Of a stretch of 64,000 nt of DNA, positions 1 to 7,890 are shown one piece after another. Made by a program: the position numbers and the translations under genes. Under the pieces are notes generated by a model, which worked only from the letters and a program-made list of their open reading frames with translations, had not been told where the DNA came from and did no database searches. The stretch lies in contig NZ_CP007597.1 in NCBI RefSeq assembly GCF_000661955.1, positions 985,605 to 1,049,604 on the forward strand, given 5' to 3'. How positions within the stretch are numbered: position 1 is the first letter of the stretch; every line of letters begins with the position of its first letter. The DNA is from Stenotrophomonas rhizophila. GTDB taxonomy: Bacteria > Pseudomonadota > Gammaproteobacteria > Xanthomonadales > Xanthomonadaceae.

Positions 1-159
1 TTCTCCATCGCCGGTGGCGGCGACACCCTGGCGGCTGTCGACAAGTACGACATCGCCGACCAGGTCAGCTACATCTCCACCGGCGGCGGCGCGTTCCTGG
101 AGTTCCTGGAAGGCAAAACCCTGCCGGCCGTCGCCGCGCTGGAAGCACGGGGCGCCTGA
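1..159 (+). CDS. pgk: Phosphoglycerate kinase, C-terminal end (partial)
   Basis: Last 52 codons of phosphoglycerate kinase, the ATP-forming glycolytic enzyme that converts 1,3-bisphosphoglycerate and ADP to 3-phosphoglycerate and ATP in the cytosol. The visible peptide carries the conserved nucleotide-binding tail: GGGDTLAA followed by a dyad of [13 protein letters not shown] and the typical LPAVAAL end. The 5' part lies outside the window. The stop TGA overlaps the next start by one base (TGATG), so translation is probably coupled to the HAD phosphatase. Pyruvate kinase and aldolase follow on the same strand, which is the usual Xanthomonadaceae glycolytic cluster. Confidence 0.95.
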   Translation, partial: FSIAGGGDTLAAVDKYDIADQVSYISTGGGAFLEFLEGKTLPAVAALEARGA

Positions 160-824
160 TGACCCTCGGTCGTCACGCCTTCGAACAGCGCCCAACGCTG
201 TTCTTCGACCTCGATGGCACCCTGATCGACTCGGCGGTCGGCATCACCCAGTGCGTGGCCCATGCGCTCACCCAGATGGGCCAGCCGGTCCCGCCGCAGG
301 AGGAACTGCGGCGCTGGATCGGCCCATCGCTGCGCACCAGCTTCGCGCCGCTGTTTGCCGACCCGGCCGATGTCGAACAGGCAGTCACCTACTACCGCGA
401 GCGTTTCGACGTGGTGGGCTGGCGCGAGCACGAGGTGTATCCGCGCATCGGCCAGGTCGTGCAGGAACTGCACGGCCGCGGCCACCGCCTGGCCATTGTC
501 ACCGCCAAAAACGAGCCGCACGCACGCCGCATCATCGACCACCTGCCGTTTGGCAGCTGCTTCGAGGACGTCATCGGGGCCACGATCGACGGCAGCCGCA
601 GCGAGAAACCACAGCTGGTCGCCGAAGCCCTGCAGCGCCTGTCGCTGACCCCGCATCAGTGCTGGATGATCGGCGACCGGCGCATGGATATTGCCGGCGC
701 GCGTCATCACGCCATGCGCAATATTGGCGTGTTGTGGGGATTCGGCGGCGCGGAAGAGCTGCAATTGGCCGGTGCGCAACATCTGGCAAACACGCCAGAC
801 GACCTGCTCACGCTGCTCGCCTGA
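159..824 (+). CDS. HAD-superfamily hydrolase, phosphoglycolate phosphatase-like
   Basis: 221 aa. A small-molecule phosphatase of the haloacid dehalogenase superfamily (subfamily IA), resembling Gph. Motif I is DLDGTLIDS near residue 18, with the nucleophilic Asp and general acid two residues later; an alpha-helical cap follows; motif III Lys lies in RSEKPQ; motif IV is GDRRMDI. These give a complete Mg2+-dependent active site. The start overlaps the pgk stop by one base, so it is co-translated with glycolytic genes; clearing a glycolytic side product (2-phosphoglycolate or similar) would fit but is an inference. The exact substrate cannot be read from sequence. Confidence 0.85.
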   Translation: MTLGRHAFEQRPTLFFDLDGTLIDSAVGITQCVAHALTQMGQPVPPQEELRRWIGPSLRTSFAPLFADPADVEQAVTYYRERFDVVGWREHEVYPRIGQVVQELHGRGHRLAIVTAKNEPHARRIIDHLPFGSCFEDVIGATIDGSRSEKPQLVAEALQRLSLTPHQCWMIGDRRMDIAGARHHAMRNIGVLWGFGGAEELQLAGAQHLANTPDDLLTLLA

Positions 825-829
825 GGCAC

Positions 830-854
830 GCGGCGGCGTCCCGTACGCCGCCGC
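830..854 (+). terminator. GC-rich hairpin after the HAD gene
   Basis: Perfect 10-bp inverted repeat (arms 830-839 and 845-854, 5-nt loop) directly downstream of the stop codon. There is no T-run after it, so it may be a transcript-stabilising hairpin or a Rho-linked end rather than a classical intrinsic terminator. Confidence 0.45.
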
Positions 855-1037
855 ATGTCCCGCGCAAAGCCAACCGGGTCGGGGCTTGTCGGCATTTCGG
901 CGTCAACCGATGTCCGCCCGGCGGTCCGCCGGTGTCTGCAGGACAACAGCAAGAGCCAGCTGCCCCAAGGCTGTAAACGTATTCATGGGACGTGAAGGGT
1001 GTGCTAATTTCGATCCTTTCCCGGGAGCCCATTTACC

Positions 1038-2504
1038 ATGATTGAGCGTCAGCGTCGCACCAAGATCCTTGCCACCCTCGGACCGGCAACCGACCCGCCG
1101 GGCGTGCTGGAGGATCTCTTCCGCGCCGGCGTGAACGTGGTTCGCCTCAACTTCAGCCACGGTGACCCGTCCGGCCAGGCCAAGCGTGCCGCCGACGTGC
1201 GCGCCGCCGCGCAGCGCGTGGGCGTGGAAGTGGGCATCCTGGCCGACCTGCCGGGCCCGAAGATCCGCATCGAGCGTTTCACCGAAGGCAAGATCAAGCT
1301 CAAGGCCGGTGACCGTTTCGACCTGGTCGCCTCGGCCAACCCGCCCCCGGGCGATACCACCCAGGTGGGCGTGAGCTACCTCGGCCTGCCGCAGGACGTG
1401 GTGGCCGGTGACGTGCTGCTACTCGACGACGGCCTGATGCAGCTGCAGGTCCTGGAAGTGCAGGGCGAGCGCATCATCAACACCGTGCTCAACGACGGCG
1501 TGCTGTCCGACCGCAAGGGCCTGAACAAGCAGGGCGGTGGCCTGTCGCTGGGCGCGCTGACCGAGCGCGACAAGGAACTGATCGGCATCGTGGCCAAGAT
1601 CGGCGTGGATTTCATCGCTGTCTCGTTCTGCCGCAACGCGCAGGACATGAACGATGCGCGCGCCATCGCCGAATCGCATGGCTGCTACGCCGCGCTGGTG
1701 TCCAAGATCGAGCGCACCGAAGCCATCGAGAACCTGGAAGAAATCGTCGACGCCAGTGATGTGGTGATGGTGGCCCGTGGCGACCTGGGCGTGGAAATCG
1801 GCGATGCCGAACTGCCGGGCCTGCAGAAGAAGATCATCAAGGCCTCGCTGGCCCAGAACAAGGTGGTGATCACCGCCACGCAGATGCTGCAGTCGATGGT
1901 CGAAAGCCCGATCCCGACCCGTGCCGAAGTGCTGGACGTGGCCAACTCGGTCATCGACGGCACCGATGCGGTGATGCTGTCGGCCGAAACCGCCGCTGGC
2001 ATGTACCCGGTCAAGGCGGTAGAAGCGATGGCACGCATCTGCCTCGGTGCCGAACGCCAGTTCCAGACCGAGACCGATTTCGGCGCCTCGCCGCGCAACC
2101 TGGAACGTGCCGACCAGGCCATCGCCATGGCCACCATGTTCCTGTCCCAGCACGTGGGCGTGCGTGCGATCGTGGCGATGACCGAATCCGGTGGCACCGC
2201 GCGCTACCTGTCGCGCTTCCGTGCGTCGGCCCCGGTGTTCGCAGTGACCCGCCACGACGGCGCCCGTCGCCAGATGGCGCTGATGCGCGACGTGTTCCCG
2301 ATCAACTTCGACAGCCGCGGTTTCACCCCGCGCGAAGCCGCCCGCGGCAGCATCCGCCTGCTGGTGGAAGCCAACCAGCTGCAGGCCGGTGACCGCGTGG
2401 TGTTCACCAGCGGCGAGCACATGGAAACCCATGGCGCCACCAACACCCTGCGCCTGCTGGAAGTGGGTGAAGACGGGCGCGCCAGCGGTCTGGGCGACCT
2501 GTAA
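1038..2504 (+). CDS. pyk: Pyruvate kinase
   Basis: 488 aa, full length for bacterial pyruvate kinase; converts phosphoenolpyruvate and ADP to pyruvate and ATP. The N-terminal KILATLGPATDPP and LNFSHG blocks, the catalytic Lys in VSKIERTEAI, the metal-binding MVARGDLGVEIG loop and the VMLSAETAAG segment are all present, followed by the C-terminal allosteric domain. The ATG at 1038 begins at the conserved N terminus and is the natural start. It lies 213 bp after the HAD gene, so it probably has its own promoter. A hairpin (2510-2532) follows the stop. Together with the flanking pgk and aldolase it forms the lower/central glycolysis cluster. Confidence 0.97.
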   Translation: MIERQRRTKILATLGPATDPPGVLEDLFRAGVNVVRLNFSHGDPSGQAKRAADVRAAAQRVGVEVGILADLPGPKIRIERFTEGKIKLKAGDRFDLVASANPPPGDTTQVGVSYLGLPQDVVAGDVLLLDDGLMQLQVLEVQGERIINTVLNDGVLSDRKGLNKQGGGLSLGALTERDKELIGIVAKIGVDFIAVSFCRNAQDMNDARAIAESHGCYAALVSKIERTEAIENLEEIVDASDVVMVARGDLGVEIGDAELPGLQKKIIKASLAQNKVVITATQMLQSMVESPIPTRAEVLDVANSVIDGTDAVMLSAETAAGMYPVKAVEAMARICLGAERQFQTETDFGASPRNLERADQAIAMATMFLSQHVGVRAIVAMTESGGTARYLSRFRASAPVFAVTRHDGARRQMALMRDVFPINFDSRGFTPREAARGSIRLLVEANQLQAGDRVVFTSGEHMETHGATNTLRLLEVGEDGRASGLGDL

Positions 2505-2509
2505 GGGAA

Positions 2510-2532
2510 ACTGCCGGGCAAACCCCGGCAGT
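2510..2532 (+). terminator. Hairpin after pyk
   Basis: Inverted repeat with 9-bp arms (2510-2518 and 2524-2532) and a 5-nt loop, six bases after the pyk stop. It lacks a T-run, so intrinsic termination is uncertain. Confidence 0.45.
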
Positions 2533-2633
2533 GCAGCACACGGCGGCGCGGCGGAAACGTCGCGCCGTCATGCGTTGGGCATCTGAAAGCGTTTCCAGAT
2601 TCTGTGGACGGTCAGTTCACGGGAGGCGGGCGC

Positions 2634-2639
2634 TATAAT
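2634..2639 (+). promoter_or_regulatory. Putative -10 box of the aldolase gene
   Basis: A perfect TATAAT stands 33 bp before the aldolase start in an otherwise GC-rich spacer. No good -35 hexamer lies 16-18 bp upstream, so the promoter may need an activator. Predicted leader is about 25 nt and contains the ACAGGAA ribosome-binding site. Confidence 0.5.
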
Positions 2640-2671
2640 TGCGTTTTTCCCGCACCCGCCACAGGAAATAC

Positions 2672-3676
2672 ATGAGCATCGAACAGCTGGCCGAAACCGC
2701 CCAGGCCATGGTCGCCCCGGGCAAGGGCATCATCGCGATCGACGAATCCACCGGCACCATCGGCAAGCGCTTCGCCAGCGTCGGCCTGGAAAACACCGAA
2801 GAGAACCGTCGCGCCTACCGCGAAATGCTGCTGACCACGCCGAAGCTGAACGAGCATATCTCCGGCGCGATCCTGTACGACGAAACCATCCGCCAGTCCA
2901 CCAAGGACGGCGTGCCGTTTGCCAAGTACATGGCCGACAACGGCATCATTCCGGGCATCAAGGTCGACAAGGGCGCCCATGCGCTGGCCGGCTGCCCCGG
3001 TGAGCTGGTGACCGAAGGCCTGGACGGCCTGCGCGAGCGCCTGCAGGAGTACTACAAGCTGGGTGCGCGCTTCGCCAAGTGGCGTGCGGTGATCAACATC
3101 GGCGAAAGCATCCCGTCGGGCACCTGCATCGAGTCCAACGCCCACGCGCTGGCCCGTTACGCGGCGCTGTGCCAGGAATGCGGCCTGGTGCCGATGGTCG
3201 AGCCGGAAGTGATCATGGACGGCGACCACGACATCGAAACCTGCTACGAAGTCACCGAAGCCACCCTGCGTTCGCTGTTCGACGCGCTGTACCAGCAGAA
3301 CGTGCTGCTGGAAGGCACCATCCTGAAGGCCTCGATGGTCATCTCGGGCAAGGGCTGCGAAGAGCAGGCCGACGTCGAGGAAGTGGCCGAATCGACCGTG
3401 ATGTGCCTCAAGAGCACGGTGCCGGCGATCCTGCCGGGCGTGGTGTTCCTGTCCGGCGGCCAGAGCGACGAGCAGTCCACCGCGCACCTGGATGCCATGA
3501 ACCAGATGGGCAACCTGCCGTGGCCGCTGAGCTTCTCCTACGGCCGCGCCATGCAGCAGGCCGCGCTGAAGCTGTGGGCCAAGGACACCAAGGCCAACAT
3601 CGCCAAGGCACAGCAGACCGTGTACGACCGCGCCAAGGAAAACGGCCAGGCGGCACTGGGTAAGTGGAACGGCTGA
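2672..3676 (+). CDS. fba: Class I fructose-bisphosphate aldolase
   Basis: 334 aa. Cleaves fructose 1,6-bisphosphate to dihydroxyacetone phosphate and glyceraldehyde 3-phosphate by Schiff-base chemistry. Diagnostic features are AIDESTGTIGKRF near the N terminus, SGAILYDETIRQ, and the active-site block ILKASMVISGK whose first Lys (about residue 219) is the expected Schiff-base lysine. Start chosen at 2672 because it follows ACAGGAA and opens with the conserved MSIEQLAETAQ; an ATG at 2639 would add 11 unconserved residues and overlaps the -10 box. A strong intrinsic terminator follows. This is the metal-independent, eukaryote-like class, not the FbaA type. Confidence 0.95.
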   Translation: MSIEQLAETAQAMVAPGKGIIAIDESTGTIGKRFASVGLENTEENRRAYREMLLTTPKLNEHISGAILYDETIRQSTKDGVPFAKYMADNGIIPGIKVDKGAHALAGCPGELVTEGLDGLRERLQEYYKLGARFAKWRAVINIGESIPSGTCIESNAHALARYAALCQECGLVPMVEPEVIMDGDHDIETCYEVTEATLRSLFDALYQQNVLLEGTILKASMVISGKGCEEQADVEEVAESTVMCLKSTVPAILPGVVFLSGGQSDEQSTAHLDAMNQMGNLPWPLSFSYGRAMQQAALKLWAKDTKANIAKAQQTVYDRAKENGQAALGKWNG

Positions 3677-3696
3677 TACCGGCCTGACCGCACCTG

Positions 3697-3726
3697 AAAA
3701 AATGCCGGCCCTGTGCCGGCATTTTT
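3697..3726 (+). terminator. Intrinsic terminator of aldolase gene
   Basis: Stem of AAAAAATGCCGGC with its complement around a 5-nt loop, A-run on the left and T-run on the right, 20 bp after the aldolase stop. It would work on both strands. Confidence 0.85.
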
Positions 3727-3756
3727 CTTGGTTCTTCGCCCTGCCCAGGCGCAACC

Positions 3757-3884
3757 GTCGGCGGGTTGGGCGCTGGGGCCCCATGCCCTTTCCGGCGAAT
3801 GTCCCCCGGCGTCGGCCTGCGGCCGCCACCTCCTCCTTTATTTCGCCTCCAAGGGCATGGGGCCCCAGCGCCCAACCCGCCGAC
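3757..3884. repeat. Perfect 34-bp inverted repeat with 60-bp loop
   Basis: Arms 3757-3790 and 3851-3884 are exact reverse complements over 34 bp; pairing breaks immediately on both sides. The 60-bp spacer (3791-3850) is C-rich. It fills most of the 322-bp gap between the aldolase terminator and the M1 peptidase. It does not start with GTAG, so it is not one of the SMAG palindromes common elsewhere in the window. No coding potential or transposase is seen. It could be a non-autonomous mobile element, a protein-binding site or a strong transcript hairpin. Confidence 0.85.
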
Positions 3885-3998
3885 TCCATCGAACATCGCG
3901 GGTTTGTTTCCAGGTCCACCACCATTGTGATGGCGTGCCGCACGCATCCATCGTGGCATGGCAGGATGCGCCAGGCCTGGGCGAGAAGGGAGTCGAAG

Positions 3999-5330
3999 AT
4001 GGCATGCCGTTCGTTGTTGCACGCGCTTCTGTTGATGCCGTTGTTGTTTGCCGTGCGTGCACATGCGTCTGCACCGCGCGCGTTTGATGTCATCAGCTAC
4101 GAAGTCGCGCTTGAGCCGGACATTCAGCAAAAGCGCCTGCAGGGAAAAGTGACGGTGTGGTTCGACGCGGTCCAGCGCGTGCAGACATTGACCCTGGATG
4201 CCGGCGAGCTGGACATAGCTTCGGTCACCCAGGGCGGGCGGGCGCTGCAGTTCGAGCAGACCAACGGCCGCCTTCGGATCACGCTGGCCGAGCCGATACC
4301 TTCAGGCGCCTTCGGCAACGTTCGCATTGCATACTCCGGCGCGCCCCGCTTCGGGCTGGAGTTCGCCCCCGAGCGCGACGAGGTGTACAGCGTGTTCTCC
4401 ACCAGCCAATGGATGCCGTCGGTGGATGCGCCGGATGAGCGGGCCCGCCTGCATCTGTCGCTCACACTACCAGCCGGTCTGCTGGCCGCCGGCAGTGGTC
4501 GTGCAAAACCACCGCGCACGCTGGCTGATGGACGAATTGAACACCGCTGGTCGTCCGATAGCGCACTGCCGGCGTACGTGTATGGCTTTGCGGCCGGGCG
4601 CTATCAGGAAGCCACCCGCCAGCACGATGCCATCGCACTGCGCTTCCTGTCGGTGGATCGAACCCCGGCACAACTGCAGACGCTGTTTGCCCGCACCGGC
4701 GACATGCTCGACTTCTTCGCTGCGCGCGCCGGGCTGCCCTACCGCGGTGAGAGTTACCAGCAGGCACTGGTGGAAAGTACCATCGGCCAGGAAATGGCCG
4801 GGCTATCGCTGATGTCCGAAGACTACGGACAGGGCGTGCTGGACGATCCGGATGACACCGCGCTGATGGCGCACGAGGCCGCCCACCAGTGGTGGGGCAA
4901 CCGGGTGACCTGCGCCAGTTGGGAACACTTCTGGCTCAACGAGGGCATGGCCAACTTCATGACCGCCGCCTACCTGCAGCATGCGCAGGGCGAGGCCGCC
5001 TACCAGGCACAGGTGCAGGGCTGGCGCACGCGGTTGGAGGCGCTGCGCGCCAAAGGCGCCGATCATGCGCTGGTCTATGCCAACTGGGATGCGCCGACCG
5101 GCGACGACCGGGCGGTGGTGTATCGCAAGGGCGCGTATGTGCTGCACCTGCTGCGCGGTGAACTGGGGGAAGAGGCATTCTGGCGCGGCCTGCGCGATTA
5201 CACCCGCACCTATGACGGCCGTTCGGTGACCACCCTCGATTTCCAGCACGCGATGGAAAAGTCGGCAGGGCGCTCGCTGCAACCGTTCTTCCAGCACTGG
5301 GTGTACGGCGCAGACGCAACGGCGCGCTGA
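3999..5330 (+). CDS. Secreted M1-family (gluzincin) metallopeptidase
   Basis: 443 aa with an N-terminal signal peptide (MACRSLLHALLLMPLLF, then cleavage near AHASA). The zinc site is complete: HEAAH at residues 292-296 and Glu315 in WLNEGMANF, with the exact 18-residue spacing. The preceding beta-rich N-terminal domain (residues about 28-220) is typical of M1 aminopeptidases; the large C-terminal helical domain is absent, so it is a short M1 enzyme. The exopeptidase GxMEN loop is degenerate (IGQEMAGLSL). Start chosen at 3999 because AAGGGAG lies six bases upstream and the signal peptide begins there; upstream in-frame sequence runs through the inverted repeat. Probably a periplasmic or secreted aminopeptidase; substrate unknown. 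Confidence 0.85.
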   Translation: MACRSLLHALLLMPLLFAVRAHASAPRAFDVISYEVALEPDIQQKRLQGKVTVWFDAVQRVQTLTLDAGELDIASVTQGGRALQFEQTNGRLRITLAEPIPSGAFGNVRIAYSGAPRFGLEFAPERDEVYSVFSTSQWMPSVDAPDERARLHLSLTLPAGLLAAGSGRAKPPRTLADGRIEHRWSSDSALPAYVYGFAAGRYQEATRQHDAIALRFLSVDRTPAQLQTLFARTGDMLDFFAARAGLPYRGESYQQALVESTIGQEMAGLSLMSEDYGQGVLDDPDDTALMAHEAAHQWWGNRVTCASWEHFWLNEGMANFMTAAYLQHAQGEAAYQAQVQGWRTRLEALRAKGADHALVYANWDAPTGDDRAVVYRKGAYVLHLLRGELGEEAFWRGLRDYTRTYDGRSVTTLDFQHAMEKSAGRSLQPFFQHWVYGADATAR

Positions 5331-5354
5331 AAACGCTGGCAACGGCACGCCGTA

Positions 5355-6038
5355 CTAGGGCAGTGACGGCCCGTGGATACCGTTGATGCTGGCATCGGAA
5401 GAGAAGATGAAGCGGTGCTCGACGCGCCCGTCCTTGCCGGGCACCGTTACGTCGATCATCGAATAGGCGGGCGTGTTACCGGCAAGCGACAGCGACTGCC
5501 GCCACTGCTCGACCTGCGCCGCGTCAGCGCGGCCGCCCGTGGAGATCGTGCCCGCGCACAGGCTCAGTCCGCACGCAAAATTCTGCATCGACAGCGCCGG
5601 ATTTTCCTTCAGTGCGGCTTGCAGGTTCCGGGAATACGCGTCGGTCAGTTCCGCCGCTTCCGGAACACGCATCGACTGCTGCGCGATCAACGCCAGGTAG
5701 TGATCGAACGCGTCGCCCTTCAACGCAAGCATGGCCTGGTCGAAGGAGAGTTCCGAGCCCTGCAACATCGCCGATTCAAACGCGAGGTAGGGGGCTGGGT
5801 TGGCCGCGGGCGGCGTCGAGGGCGTTACCCACCGTGCATCTGGCGTACCCGCGTCACGCCCGTTGAGCGGTGACGTCGGTCGGGTAGATCCCGGCGTGGC
5901 TGACGCTGCCAGGCCATCTGCGGGTTCGCCCGTGCCGAGCATGCGGGCCAGCGAGCGCGGCTGCACGACCAACCAGAGGCCGGCCAGCAGCACGATCACC
6001 ACCAGGCTGCCCACCCGCAGCGTGTTTCCCTTGCTCAT
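5355..6038 (-). CDS. Membrane-anchored periplasmic protein of unknown function
   Basis: 227 aa. One N-terminal membrane helix (about residues 9-25) is followed by a Pro/Thr-rich linker and a soluble periplasmic domain of about 150 residues containing two cysteines (ACGLSLCAG) that could form a disulfide. No family is recognised. Start at 6038 has GGAG seven bases upstream; an upstream in-frame start would add 23 unlikely residues. It converges on the M1 peptidase (24-bp gap) and is divergent from the exported protein at 6343. A single-gene unit. Confidence 0.7.
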   Translation of the reverse strand: MSKGNTLRVGSLVVIVLLAGLWLVVQPRSLARMLGTGEPADGLAASATPGSTRPTSPLNGRDAGTPDARWVTPSTPPAANPAPYLAFESAMLQGSELSFDQAMLALKGDAFDHYLALIAQQSMRVPEAAELTDAYSRNLQAALKENPALSMQNFACGLSLCAGTISTGGRADAAQVEQWRQSLSLAGNTPAYSMIDVTVPGKDGRVEHRFIFSSDASINGIHGPSLP

Positions 6039-6342
6039 ACCATTCTCCGTGTTGGCGGCGGTAACGGCTGCGCTACCCCTGCGCCATGCCCATCTGCTAC
6101 AGCGCAAACACTATCGGCGGTACGCAGGTGGAAATAGAACACAGTTCACGTTTCGATTGACGCAATGCGCAGTAGGCTGCATTGAGATGCATACAAGCTA
6201 TTGCTTTTGCATCTGTACGCACGGTCCACGATGGCCGGGGGTGGTGTACGGAAGGGCGCGTCCTGCGCCCGGTTGCGGTTCGGCGTTCCGGCTTCTCCAT
6301 GTGTCATCCAAGGGAATGTTCTTTCCAACAGGAGTAGGAGTG
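6039..6342. other. Divergent intergenic region
   Basis: 304 bp between two divergent exported-protein genes; its middle (about 6110-6220) is noticeably more A/T-rich than the surroundings. A TTGACG at 6157-6162 could be a -35 for the plus-strand gene, but no convincing -10 follows at the right distance. No RNA gene or repeat is seen. Confidence 0.4.
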
Positions 6343-6981
6343 ATGATGAAGCGTCAACTGTTTCCCGGTGTGCTGGTAGCGCTCGTTGCGGGCGGTCTGC
6401 TGGCAGGCGCCGCGTTCGCAGCCACCCAGACCATTACCGCAAGTACCCGCAACGGCGGCTCCACATCCGGCAATGCCATTGCCACGTCGGCCTCACGGAT
6501 CACCTGCACGCAGGCCTCCGGGGGCAGTGCTGGCACCATCCCGCGCTGCAGTGTGCAGGCCCCGGGTTGGAACGGCGTTGTTGAAGTAGGGAAGTCCATT
6601 GGCACCACCGGCGCCGGCAACGTCGTCCTCAACTGCAACGGGACGTATCCCGCCACTGGGGGGCTGAGCTGCACGGCACAGATCGACGATACGGTGTGCA
6701 CGGCATCGCAGACGATTTCCGGCGCGGCCAGCGGTGGCAACTCGTATCGCGGCCTGGCGGCCGTGAAAGCCAACGCCACCATCCAGTGCGTCTCGGCCAC
6801 CGGCGGCACCAACGGCACCACCTGCGGCATCCAGGCGCCGGGCGCCAACGCGTCGATGACGGCCGGCCAGACCATTGCATCGTCGGGACCGGGCACGGTC
6901 TCGATTTCCTGTGGTGGTCAGTATCCCGCCGCGGGCGGTGGGCTGAGCTGCACCGCACAGGTCACCCAGGTCTGTCCGTGA
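6343..6981 (+). CDS. Exported protein with two homologous cysteine-containing repeats
   Basis: 212 aa. A clear signal peptide (MMKRQLFPGVLVALVAGG to cleavage after AAFA) leads a Gly/Ala/Thr/Ser-rich mature protein. It consists of two related units of about 90 residues: each starts with a TxTI-like strand, has one Cys in an ITCTQA/IQCVSA element, one in RCSVQAPG/TCGIQAPG, and ends with an LNCNGTYPA/ISCGGQYPA element and GGLSCTAQ. The regularly spaced cysteines suggest intrarepeat disulfides. Start at 6343 uses GGAG at 6331-6334; GTG 6340 or ATG 6346 are alternatives. No known family is recognised; a surface or secreted beta-rich protein is inferred. Confidence 0.7.
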   Translation: MMKRQLFPGVLVALVAGGLLAGAAFAATQTITASTRNGGSTSGNAIATSASRITCTQASGGSAGTIPRCSVQAPGWNGVVEVGKSIGTTGAGNVVLNCNGTYPATGGLSCTAQIDDTVCTASQTISGAASGGNSYRGLAAVKANATIQCVSATGGTNGTTCGIQAPGANASMTAGQTIASSGPGTVSISCGGQYPAAGGGLSCTAQVTQVCP

Positions 6982-6994
6982 TCGGCAACGCATG

Positions 6995-7026
6995 AAAAAA
7001 AACGCCGGCGCAGTGCCGGCGTTTTT
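6995..7026. terminator. Bidirectional intrinsic terminator
   Basis: Eight A residues, CGCCGGC stem, 5-nt loop, GCCGGCG and five T residues between the exported protein gene and the macrodomain gene, which converge here. Both strands get an A/T-flanked hairpin. Confidence 0.85.
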
Positions 7027-7046
7027 CGTGCATCAGCCGTTTTCGC

Positions 7047-7643
7047 TCAATGCGAGGCCGCCAAGCCTGCATCGCCGAGTGGTGGCATCACCAGTGGGCG
7101 CGGTTCGTCAGCGCTCTGGCCTGCCGTCGCCAGTGCCTGCAGGTAGGCCTTCGCGGTGGCCGTGTTGAACGCAACCAGCACGATCCGCTTGGGCTGCGCA
7201 TGGCTGCGCTGCCACGCCAGGGTTTCGGTCACCGCCACCTGTGCCGCCTGGTGCAGCGGATAGCCGAACACGCCGCAACTGATGGCCGGGAACGCGATCG
7301 ACTGCAGGTCCAGCTTTTCGGCCAGCTGCAGCGACTTCCAGTAGCAGTTGGCCAGCAGGGCCGGTTCATCGCGCTGGCCGTCCTGCCACACCGGGCCCAC
7401 CGTATGGATCACGTGGCGGGCCGGCAGGTTGTAGGCCGCCGTGGCACGCACCTCGCCGGTAGGGCAGCGCATGCCCGGGCGGATCTCGGGCAGGGCCTGG
7501 CATTCGGCCAGCAGCGCCGGGCCGGCCGCGCGATGGATCGCGCCGTCCACACCGCCACCGCCAAGCAGGGATTCGTTGGCCGCATTGACGATCGCATCCA
7601 CCGCCAGGGTCGTGATGTCGCCCTGCCACACTTCGATCTTCAT
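7047..7643 (-). CDS. Macrodomain O-acetyl-ADP-ribose deacetylase
   Basis: 198 aa. A MacroD/YmdB-type macrodomain that hydrolyses O-acetyl-ADP-ribose and may remove mono-ADP-ribose from proteins. Conserved features: GDIT near residue 10, the catalytic VNAANESLLGGGGVDGAIH loop (residues about 19-37), and FPAISCGVFGYP binding the distal ribose/phosphate. Start at 7643 follows AAGGAG and begins with the typical KIEVWQGDIT; a longer in-frame start would add 20 unconserved residues. The last 25 residues are a nonconserved tail. Monocistronic, convergent with the exported protein. Confidence 0.9.
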   Translation of the reverse strand: MKIEVWQGDITTLAVDAIVNAANESLLGGGGVDGAIHRAAGPALLAECQALPEIRPGMRCPTGEVRATAAYNLPARHVIHTVGPVWQDGQRDEPALLANCYWKSLQLAEKLDLQSIAFPAISCGVFGYPLHQAAQVAVTETLAWQRSHAQPKRIVLVAFNTATAKAYLQALATAGQSADEPRPLVMPPLGDAGLAASH

Positions 7644-7837
7644 GCGTGCCGCTCCTTGATACTGATACCGGGTCCATTGCAACGGGTGACTGCTGCCTCG
7701 CACGTTACCGGGCGGGGGATCTAGGCTGCGTCATCATCGTCTCAGGCGGCGCGACCCGATGTGCGCCGCCTTGCAGTTCACACGATGCGGTCCATTGCCT
7801 TCACCGTAGATGAAGGCAACTTCGATAGCTGAATACG

Positions 7838-7863
7838 AAGACGCCCACCGGGCGGTGGGCGTC
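7838..7863 (-). terminator. Hairpin downstream of cysK
   Basis: Perfect 10-bp arms (7840-7849 and 7854-7863) with a 4-nt loop, 28 bp past the cysK stop. On the minus strand it is followed by TTCGTATT, a weak T-rich tail. The rest of the gap between cysK and the macrodomain gene (7644-7837) shows nothing else. Confidence 0.6.
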
Positions 7864-7890
7864 TCGGGCTCCTTCAGACCAACGCGGGGC

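Noticed and set aside
3702..3998. N-terminal extension of the M1 peptidase through the inverted repeat
   Set aside because: The frame happens to be open, but a ribosome-binding site and signal peptide place the start at 3999.
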